The position numbers and the translations under genes were made by a program. Shown here one piece after another: positions 1 to 4,699 of a stretch of DNA of 6,882 nucleotides. Under the pieces are notes generated by a model that was not told where the DNA came from, did not search any database, and was given only the letters and a program-made list of their open reading frames with translations. The DNA is from Bdellovibrionales bacterium (GTDB lineage Bacteria; Bdellovibrionota; Bdellovibrionia; Bdellovibrionales; UBA1609). The stretch is taken from assembly GCA_026713205.1 (NCBI GenBank), contig JAPOOY010000060.1, positions 1 to 6,882 of the forward strand, read 5' to 3'. Every line of letters starts with the position of its first letter. Position 1 is the first letter of the stretch.

Positions 1-2
1 CC

Positions 3-107
3 GCTACTGTGTCAAAGCCGAACTCATTTTTGACCCCTATAGTCTGTTATAAAGGGCCTATGTCTCTTAAATAAAAACAGGAAAAATTCAAACACGATTG
101 GTATAAC
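3..107. repeat. Right half of a dispersed inverted-repeat element (second copy at 3426-3531)
   Basis: Bases 3-40 match 3426-3463 at 34 of 38 positions without gaps (differences at 11, 27, 30 and 39). About 48 bases further on, in nearly the same register as the other copy (offset changes by one base), lies a 25-bp motif at 83-107. It begins AAAATTCAAAC, ends GTATAAC, and is the same motif that ends the element at 3507-3531. The stretch between is poorly conserved, and the long hairpin arm of the other copy survives here only for about its first 8 bases. The left half would lie outside the window. Apart from this element, bases 1-288 hold no gene I can support. Confidence 0.6.
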
Positions 108-288
108 TAATAGTCCTGATTCATCGGCTTTTTATACTTTTTTCCAGACTGCACAAGGAGAAAAAACTTCTGACTGATTGGTATTAGAAAGGGAATGTTT
201 CCATGAAAACGAACTATTAAATAAACAGGATAAATTATTCTATATTCCCGTTGCACACAGGAAAATCAACACAGCTTTGTCTGTAATT

Positions 289-1263
289 TTACTTCTTGCG
301 TTTTATGATTCTTGCCAGTTTGGGGCCAATTCCGCTATCACCGCAAAGCTGATGAACTGTTCCACCGGTTTTTTGGACTACATCCCTCAAACTTCCAAGG
401 TATTTACTCTGGGAATGAGAGGAAAGAAGATGAAGCCGAACACCTTGATATTTTTTTGTAAAACTTCTTATTTCCTTATCTGTATAGCTTGGAAAATAAT
501 CCGTTATGATAAATATTTCCACACGGGAGCCGGTTCTGATAACTCCATATTTATTTGTTAGAATATCACTAAGACCGGCCAGAGGATTTTCCAAACCGCC
601 ATCATTGATGTCAGAGTTGTACTTTGGAGCATCATACCATAATTCACAACCTGCTCCCTCACAATGAGAAGGAGGTGTGTAAAAAGAAGGACCTGGATAA
701 TCAAAGCGGGTGAGTGTATAAGTAAAAATATCCTCATAATTTGCAAAGCGTTTGGTCAATGCGTATTGAGGTGTTGATTTGCTGGCATTGGAGCGGTGTA
801 TCTCAGAGACATAGTATCCATCATATTCCAAATATCCCGGCTCATTGCTTCCGGAAGAAAACATGGAGTGGCTAAACTGCCAATCCGACCCCTTTAGATG
901 GGAGAGAAATCCTTCCCTGTAAGTGTATCTGGCAAATTTATTCAAGCATTCAGTGAAATTACCAAAAAGAGCATGCAAAAAGGAGGGTTTACTGAAACTG
1001 TTAAATCCGATGTAAAAGTGCATGTCCACCTTGTCTCTACACTTTCCACACTGTCTTTCGGAGGAAGAGGACGATCCACCGGATTGTCCGGATTGAATAA
1101 TTAAATCAAGAACAGGATCTTTTCCTCCACGGCTTCGCAAACGAGCTTCTAAATCCCTCCGAAAAGGAGGCTCATCCAATTCACTTCCAGGAGTAAAATG
1201 GGTTCTGTCACTTCCACAACTCATGAGAAATAGACCCAATAAAATCAAGATGTAATTTTTCAT
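289..1263 (-). CDS. Outer-membrane/periplasmic lipoprotein with a vWA-like domain and degenerate metal site
   Basis: Predicted 324-residue lipoprotein. The N-terminus is KN, a hydrophobic run, then lipobox L-M-S-C with lipidated Cys16. I chose the ATG at 1263 because it gives this short signal peptide; an in-frame ATG 39 bases upstream would add 13 charged residues before it. A weak AGGA lies about 8 bases upstream. Residues 57-68 are a Ser/Gly linker, followed by C72-x-x-C75. From residue 79 the pattern resembles a von Willebrand A fold: strand VDMHFYI (79-85), an SDWQFSHS strand (~126), VEIFIITD (248-255), then KTGGTVHQLC (298-307) and a final helix GPKLARII. Where vWA proteins have DxSxS, this one reads GFNSF (86-90), so metal binding is doubtful. 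Six cysteines (72, 75, 106, 201, 206, 307) suit an exported protein. It lies 209 bases downstream of dapB in the same direction. Role unknown; lipoprotein call strong, vWA call moderate. Confidence 0.8.
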   Translation of the reverse strand: MKNYILILLGLFLMSCGSDRTHFTPGSELDEPPFRRDLEARLRSRGGKDPVLDLIIQSGQSGGSSSSSERQCGKCRDKVDMHFYIGFNSFSKPSFLHALFGNFTECLNKFARYTYREGFLSHLKGSDWQFSHSMFSSGSNEPGYLEYDGYYVSEIHRSNASKSTPQYALTKRFANYEDIFTYTLTRFDYPGPSFYTPPSHCEGAGCELWYDAPKYNSDINDGGLENPLAGLSDILTNKYGVIRTGSRVEIFIITDYFPSYTDKEIRSFTKKYQGVRLHLLSSHSQSKYLGSLRDVVQKTGGTVHQLCGDSGIGPKLARIIKRKK

Positions 1264-1293
1264 TTTTCTGTCCTGCCAGTTTCTTCGGCAACT

Positions 1294-1374
1294 CCAAATC
1301 AAGACTTAAAGAGTTTTCCTGATACAGGACAGAGGTCCTGGTTATAGGCCCTGAATAGGCCCTTGATTTGAAGA
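1294..1374. other. Structured spacer: inverted repeat, hairpin and short tandem repeat
   Basis: Between dapB and the lipoprotein gene, CAAATCAAG at about 1295-1303 is complementary to CTTGATTTG at about 1362-1370 (9 bp). Inside lies a perfect 6-bp hairpin, CAGGAC (1325-1330) with GTCCTG (1335-1340), and then an imperfect tandem repeat of ATAGGCCCT at 1344 and 1355. No T-run follows the hairpin on the minus strand, so it is not a clear terminator. It could be an mRNA leader structure of the lipoprotein gene or a degraded copy of the nearby repeat family; the minus strand carries TTCAAA and CTATAA blocks reminiscent of it. Confidence 0.35.
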
Positions 1375-1472
1375 TCTTAGCTCTTAGTCCAGTTGACTGA
1401 AAATCTTAGGATTGGCTTTTTCAGCACCGACTTATGAAAACAAGGGAGATTGAATTGAACAAAAAGTGAATT

Positions 1473-2141
1473 TTATTTAGATTGGTAAATGGAATCTATG
1501 GAGTAAAGACCCGGAGGACGGCCTTTCAACCATTTAAGCGCTCTTAGAGCACCCTTTGCGAAAACCCGCCGATTAAAGGCTTTATGCTGGAGCAGGATTT
1601 CCTCTTCCTCTCCTCTTAAAATAATCCGATGAGTGCCAAATTCCCTTCCCCGCCTTTCACTGATCACTTTGACCTTCCTTTTGAGAGAAGGTGAAAAAGA
1701 GGATTTTAAGCTGAGAGCTGTGCCACTGGGTTGATCTTTTTTGCCCTTATGATGAATATCCTCCAATACAATTTGAAAAGAAGAAGGGGGAGAGAGGGTT
1801 TTAATCCAATTTTTGACAAGCCATACCCCCCAGCTCATATTTGTTGCGTAACAAATGGGAATTTTTTGAGCGGCCTGCTCAAGATTTTTTTTCTGTTTTG
1901 CCGTCAGTCCCGTAGTTCCGCTGACGAGAGGTTTTTTATAAGTCACACACCAGGACAGTGTTTCGGAAAACAAGGGAGGCAGGGAAAAATCAATCACACC
2001 ATCCAGGTTTTTTGGATTCCATGAGGAAGGAGAACAGCCCCCATGAGCCTCCGCTGTGACCTGAAAGCCCTTTGTATTTTTAATCAACTCCTGCAGGGCC
2101 TGACCCATCCGTCCGGTACTTCCACTTAAGGCGACTTTCAT
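1473..2141 (-). CDS. dapB: 4-hydroxy-tetrahydrodipicolinate reductase (DapB)
   Basis: Reduces the DapA product to tetrahydrodipicolinate with NAD(P)H in the cytoplasm, the second committed step toward diaminopimelate and lysine. The 222-residue protein starts with the nucleotide-binding loop GSTGRMG (residues 7-13), followed by VIDFSLPP (49-56), SGTTGL (74-79) and ATNMSWGV (99-106). The family signature EDIHHKGKKDQPSGTA (127-142) contains the catalytic His-His pair, the substrate Lys135 and the PSGTA substrate loop. The C-terminal part (GTHRI, HKAFNRRVFAKGALRAL) is also typical. It is shorter than the ~270-residue E. coli enzyme, with loops trimmed rather than ends lost. The start is fixed by a strong GGAGGAGG at 2146-2153, four bases from the ATG. 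It lies 89 bases downstream of dapA with no terminator seen, so co-transcription is likely. Confidence 0.95.
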   Translation of the reverse strand: MKVALSGSTGRMGQALQELIKNTKGFQVTAEAHGGCSPSSWNPKNLDGVIDFSLPPLFSETLSWCVTYKKPLVSGTTGLTAKQKKNLEQAAQKIPICYATNMSWGVWLVKNWIKTLSPPSSFQIVLEDIHHKGKKDQPSGTALSLKSSFSPSLKRKVKVISERRGREFGTHRIILRGEEEEILLQHKAFNRRVFAKGALRALKWLKGRPPGLYSIDSIYQSK

Positions 2142-2193
2142 TTATCCTCCTCCATTGATTGATTCTCTTTTAAAGTGTGTTTCTGTAACCCTT

Positions 2194-2218
2194 AAAATTC
2201 AGACCCAATCGGTATAAC
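2194..2218 (+). repeat. Solo copy of the 25-bp dispersed motif in the dapA-dapB spacer
   Basis: It matches the copy at 83-107 at 21 of 25 positions, beginning AAAATTCA and ending GGTATAAC. It lies just past the dapA stop codon and is oriented against dapA and dapB. No inverted partner is evident nearby, so it may be a single remnant end of an element. Confidence 0.55.
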
Positions 2219-2230
2219 AAGACAGCCTCT

Positions 2231-3115
2231 CTATAAAAGAAAGTCCTGAACCTTTTCCACTTCCGGTTTTAACCTTGGAGATATTTCCGTATTAAATAGG
2301 GGAAGCCTTGTTTCCGGGGAAGAAATAACCCCAAAATAAGACAACACTTGCTTGGCTCCCAAGGGGTTTGTCTCCCCATAGAGCGCTTTTAAAAAATCCT
2401 CATATTTTTTAAAATCCTCTAAAACAGATGTATCATTCTTTTTTGCTCTTTCAAAAAATGCCTTAAGTGTCCGGCCCATCACATTGGAGGCTGCGGAGAT
2501 TGTTCCATCCCCACCGGATAAAAAACTCTCCACACAGGTAAAATCATCTCCGCTCAATAAAGAGAAATTCTCACCGCAAGCCTGACGGATTTGTTTAAAA
2601 AAATTCATATCCCCTGAAGCTTCCTTTAAACCCTTTATGTTTTCTATTTTAGAAAGCCGCGCCAAAGTAGGCACATCAAGGGAACAAGCTGTTCGGGAAG
2701 GCACATTATAAAGAATAATAGGAAGAGAGGTGGAATCCGCTATCTGTTTAAAATGAAGAAAAAGCCCTTCCTGTGAAGGACGATTATAATAAGGAGTGAC
2801 AACCAGAACACTGTCAACTCCCAATTTTTCCGCTCGGTGTGTTTTTTCCACCGTTTTTTTTGTGGAAAAAGTCCCTGTACCGGCCATCAGCCTTAAAGCG
2901 AGGCTTTTTTCTTTTTCAAACTCACGAAACCAACTCACAAGAGTTTCCAGATCTCTCTCTTCCAAAGTAGGACTTTCCCCCGTGGTGCTGTCTAAAACAA
3001 AATGACTTACACCTTGTTCAACCTGTGATTTTAACAGCTTCAAAAAGGAGTTTTTATCCAGTTTCCCCTGATGAAAAGGAGTCACTAAAGCCGTGATAAT
3101 TCCTGAAAAAGTCAT
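2231..3115 (-). CDS. dapA: 4-hydroxy-tetrahydrodipicolinate synthase (DapA)
   Basis: Condenses pyruvate with L-aspartate-4-semialdehyde, the first committed step of the diaminopimelate branch; a class I aldolase-type TIM barrel. Using the 294-residue start: TALVTPF (8-14), substrate loop STTGESPTL (43-51) with Thr44 and Thr45, VVTPYYNRPSQEGL (105-118) with Tyr110, ILYNVPSRT (134-142) with catalytic Tyr136 and Arg141, and GLKEASGD (162-169) with Schiff-base Lys164. GDGTISAASN follows near 202-211. Two oddities: Ser43 replaces the usual Gly of GTTGE, and the usual NPxPxK reads NPLGAK (250-255). An ATG at 3124 would add three residues, but AGGA at 3124-3127 is spaced 8 bases from the ATG at 3115 and overlaps the upstream ATG, so 3115 is preferred. 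It is the first gene of a probable dapA-dapB unit, divergent from dapF. Sister aldolases (NanA, KHG aldolase) are less likely in this context. Confidence 0.94.
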   Translation of the reverse strand: MTFSGIITALVTPFHQGKLDKNSFLKLLKSQVEQGVSHFVLDSTTGESPTLEERDLETLVSWFREFEKEKSLALRLMAGTGTFSTKKTVEKTHRAEKLGVDSVLVVTPYYNRPSQEGLFLHFKQIADSTSLPIILYNVPSRTACSLDVPTLARLSKIENIKGLKEASGDMNFFKQIRQACGENFSLLSGDDFTCVESFLSGGDGTISAASNVMGRTLKAFFERAKKNDTSVLEDFKKYEDFLKALYGETNPLGAKQVLSYFGVISSPETRLPLFNTEISPRLKPEVEKVQDFLL

Positions 3116-3174
3116 TTTATACATCCTGTCTGAAAATTCCGCTTCCTCTATCCTATCAAAAAGAAAATTCTTTT

Positions 3175-3205
3175 ATAAAAGACAGAAACCCTCAACTCCT
3201 GTCAA
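3175..3205 (-). promoter_or_regulatory. Candidate dapA promoter
   Basis: The minus strand shows a perfect -35 box TTGACA at 3205-3200, followed 19 bases later by TTTTAT at 3180-3175, part of the 12-bp palindrome CTTTTATAAAAG (3170-3181). The spacing is wider than the ideal 17 and the -10 is only fair, so this is tentative. A start near 3168 would leave a leader of roughly 50 bases before the dapA ATG. Confidence 0.35.
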
Positions 3206-3357
3206 AATTAACATTTGATTTTACTGAAGGACAACTTGTTTCTTAACTCTGTTTTGAATAGATTATGCCGATCGGATTTGAAGTTTCAGGTCTTTTAAAT
3301 GGAAATATACTAATCCGGTTTGAATTTTACGGTTTTTCAGATGAAAAAATATTTACA

Positions 3358-3480
3358 CCCTCCCTTAGGAAAATAGAGGGGTCAAAAGTTCAAATATGCG
3401 TTTTGCCACAGAGCGACCTCTGGTCGCTACTGTATCAAAGCCGAACTCACTTGTGACCCCTCTATTTTCCTAAGGGAGGG
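3358..3480. repeat. 27-bp perfect inverted repeat with an internal hairpin
   Basis: Bases 3358-3384 are the exact reverse complement of 3454-3480, beginning CCCTCCCTTAGG and ending GAGGGGTCA. Inside the 69-base loop, AGCGACC (3412-3418) pairs with GGTCGCT (3422-3428) around a TCT loop, and ACAG (3408-3411) with CTGT (3430-3433) extends that stem past one bulged A. Most of the segment could fold into one long hairpin in either strand's RNA or in single-stranded DNA. It lies upstream of both divergent genes, so a simple terminator role for dapA or dapF is unlikely. Confidence 0.85.
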
Positions 3481-3502
3481 CTAACTCTATGTCAGCGGAA
3501 AA

Positions 3503-3531
3503 TTGTAAACCTCAATCCGGATCGTTATAAT
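3503..3531 (+). promoter_or_regulatory. Likely sigma-70-type promoter of dapF
   Basis: TTGTAA (3503-3508), a 17-base spacer, then a perfect TATAAT (3526-3531). Transcription would start near 3538 and give a leader of about 100 bases. The promoter coincides with the right terminal motif of the element at 3304-3531: the -10 box is the last six bases of the motif. The element therefore seems to carry, or have created, the promoter. Confidence 0.6.
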
Positions 3532-3583
3532 ATAAGACTCCCTTCACGAAAATGAGAAGTCCGGGAGATTTTCCCACTTTCAT

Positions 3584-3608
3584 AAAGGATAAATTTATGC
3601 TTCAATAG
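3584..3608 (+). other. Three-codon minigene (Met-Leu-Gln-stop) in the dapF leader
   Basis: AAAGGA at 3584-3589 is a good ribosome binding site, 7 bases before ATG at 3597. That ATG is followed by CTT, CAA and the stop TAG (3606-3608). The frame differs from dapF, which begins 31 bases after the stop. It may be a leader minigene, or the original ribosome binding site and start of dapF cut off when the repeat at 3616-3640 arrived. Confidence 0.35.
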
Positions 3609-3639
3609 AAACCTCAAAATTCAAACTGGAGCTATATAG

Positions 3640-4497
3640 ATGGAATACTCTCTTGTAAAAATGTCCGCCAGTGGAAATAAATTCCTGATTGCGGGTTTTC
3701 CAGAAACCTCTGTCCCTAAAAAAAATCCCTCCTGTCTTTTAAAAACCAAAAAACAATATCCGGATTTTTTAAACCTTACGAATTTCACTTTAAAAGACCG
3801 GAAGGATTTTTTAAAAAGCTTACAAAACAAAGACATGGAGGGGCTGGCTGTTTTAAAAAAGTCCTCACTTTATGCTTTTGAATGTGAATTTTATAATCGG
3901 GACGGGTCCCCTGCGGAAATGTGCGGAAATTTAAGCTGTTGCCTCACTCTATATGCTCTTGAAACAGGACTGGCAAAGGAAGAAACCTTTAACTTCATGG
4001 TGGGAAAGGAAAAAGTGACCGCCTTTAAACATTTGGGAAAATATTGGGCCGGTATTACCAAACCGGCTCCTGTAAAATCAGGGTTTTCCATTCAATTTCA
4101 GGAAACTGTGATTCCCTATCACTTTATTTGCCCGGGAGTGCCCCACGGAGTTGTGGAATGGAAACAGGATTTAAACCCTTCTCTTTTACTTCCCTTGGCT
4201 CTGGAATTAAGACACAAAAATCCTGTTCAGGAAAACGCGGGTCTGAATGTAACTTTTTTTTCCATACAAAAAGAGCATTCTCTTAAAGCTATCACTTTTG
4301 AAAGAGGTGTGGAAAACTGGACAAAGGCTTGTGGAACAGGAGCCTTAGCCGCCGCACTGGTCTATTCCCAGATACATTCTTTTTCAAATCAGAATATTAT
4401 TTCAGTGGAAATGCCTGGCGGTGTTCTGGAAATTTTAACGGATCCCTCTTTGGCTCTCTTTTCCCGCCCTCAATGGAGCTATACTGAACCGGTTTGA
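3640..4497 (+). CDS. dapF: Diaminopimelate epimerase (DapF), divergent
   Basis: Interconverts LL- and meso-diaminopimelate without cofactor, using two cysteines; cytoplasmic. The 285 residues show both halves of the fold: N-terminal VKMSASGNKFLIAG (6-19), FYNRDGSPAEMCGN (84-97) with Cys95, PGVPHGVVE (165-173), GLNVTFF (201-207), FERGVENWTKACGTGA (220-235) with Cys231, and MPGGVLEI (258-265). Length is normal. Departures from the usual pattern: GNDF reads GNKF (12-15), CGNGARC reads CGNLSCC (95-101), and the region before the first active-site loop is divergent. Both catalytic cysteines and the ERGV and CGTGA segments are kept, so it should be active. GGAG at 3628-3631 lies 8 bases before the ATG. 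It is transcribed away from dapA-dapB. The last five residues (YTEPV) and the stop are encoded by the inward end of a repeat at 4478-4502. Confidence 0.92.
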   Translation: MEYSLVKMSASGNKFLIAGFPETSVPKKNPSCLLKTKKQYPDFLNLTNFTLKDRKDFLKSLQNKDMEGLAVLKKSSLYAFECEFYNRDGSPAEMCGNLSCCLTLYALETGLAKEETFNFMVGKEKVTAFKHLGKYWAGITKPAPVKSGFSIQFQETVIPYHFICPGVPHGVVEWKQDLNPSLLLPLALELRHKNPVQENAGLNVTFFSIQKEHSLKAITFERGVENWTKACGTGALAAALVYSQIHSFSNQNIISVEMPGGVLEILTDPSLALFSRPQWSYTEPV

Positions 4498-4609
4498 ATT
4501 TTGAGGATCAAAAAGTCTAAGAGATTTTTTAACAAGATGAAAGAAGGATTACTCTTGGCTGGCTTTATATAAGCGGAAAACCACAAAACTCAAACCGGTT
4601 CAGTATATA
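4478..4609. mobile_element. Short inverted-repeat (MITE-like) element overlapping the dapF stop
   Basis: Bases 4481-4503 and 4584-4606 are inverted copies matching at 22 of 23 positions, each carrying the palindrome AACCGGTT; both are members of the 25-bp motif family. About 80 bases of AT-rich, non-coding DNA lie between the arms. The ends read TATACTGAACC outward, with TATA at the right edge, compatible with TA target duplication (inference). The element overlaps the dapF 3' end and lies upstream of the helicase gene. The arms could pair in dapF mRNA, but no T-run directly follows. Confidence 0.6.
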
Positions 4610-4641
4610 TGAATTGTGTTTAAAGTTTGAGCATTTTCAAG

Positions 4642-4672
4642 GGTAAAGCTTTTACCGTATTTGTTGTTTTTT
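4642..4672 (+). terminator. Weak candidate rho-independent terminator after dapF
   Basis: GGTAAA (4642-4647) pairs with TTTACC (4651-4656) around GCT, followed by a T-rich stretch ending in six T (4667-4672). The stem is short and AT-rich and the T-run begins with interruptions, so efficiency would be low. It sits between dapF and the helicase, where a terminator is expected. Confidence 0.35.
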
Positions 4673-4689
4673 CCGCGATATATTATAAA
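4661..4689 (+). promoter_or_regulatory. Candidate helicase promoter, implying a leaderless or near-leaderless mRNA
   Basis: TTGTTG (4661-4666), a 17-base spacer, then TATAAA (4684-4689). Only ten bases separate the -10 box from the ATG at 4700, so transcription would begin at or just before the start codon. No Shine-Dalgarno sequence precedes that ATG, which agrees with leaderless initiation. TATTAT at 4681-4686 is an alternative, less well spaced -10. Confidence 0.4.
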
Positions 4690-4699
4690 GTCACCAATT

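Larger units (their letters stand above)
3304..3531. mobile_element. Putative MITE-like element, ~228 bp, with terminal inverted repeats
   Basis: The left end (3304-3328) and right end (3507-3531) are inverted copies of the 25-bp motif. The interior is a large palindrome at 3358-3480. Bases 3494-3531 also resemble 4572-4609, the right end of the element after dapF (AGCGGAAAA in both, then CTCAA-CCGG), so homology extends beyond the motif. Ends read TATAC outward, which would fit a TA-targeting, IS630/mariner-type non-autonomous element; that assignment is inference. There is no transposase in the window. Confidence 0.45.
3262..3640. repeat. Outer inverted-repeat pair enclosing a nested element in the dapA-dapF divergent region
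   Basis: Copies of the 25-bp motif lie at 3262-3286 (minus orientation) and 3616-3640 (plus orientation), facing inward, around a second pair at 3304-3328 (minus) and 3507-3531 (plus). All align without gaps to the same pattern, about 19-20 of 25 bases each. The nested order (minus, minus, plus, plus) suggests one short element inserted inside another, or stepwise decay of a tandem insertion. The last base of the outer right copy is the A of the dapF start codon, and that copy also contributes the GGAG (3628-3631) that serves as its ribosome binding site. This accounts for most of the 524-base stretch between dapA and dapF. Confidence 0.55.

Noticed and set aside
83..107. Plus-strand promoter at TTGGTATAAC
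   Set aside because: There is an extended -10-like end but no -35 box 16-18 bases upstream, and it points into the 3' end of a minus-strand gene; the repeat-family explanation accounts for the match.
178..561. Plus-strand open frame of 127 codons
   Set aside because: It overlaps the 3' part of the lipoprotein gene on the opposite strand, starts with TTG, has no ribosome binding site and shows no recognisable motif; the minus-strand frame has a lipobox and domain pattern.
3265..3456. 63-codon plus-strand open frame in the dapA-dapF spacer
   Set aside because: It starts inside one terminal motif and runs through the left palindrome arm and the hairpin; it has no ribosome binding site and its translation shows no family features.
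3358..3480. Integron attC site
   Set aside because: The palindrome has an internal hairpin of about the right size, but I see no paired R/L core sites with the GTT cleavage triplet, and the flanking genes are housekeeping genes on both strands rather than a cassette array.
3125..3639. Lysine riboswitch upstream of dapA or dapF
   Set aside because: No L-box consensus blocks could be recognised in either leader; the structure present is explained by simple inverted repeats.
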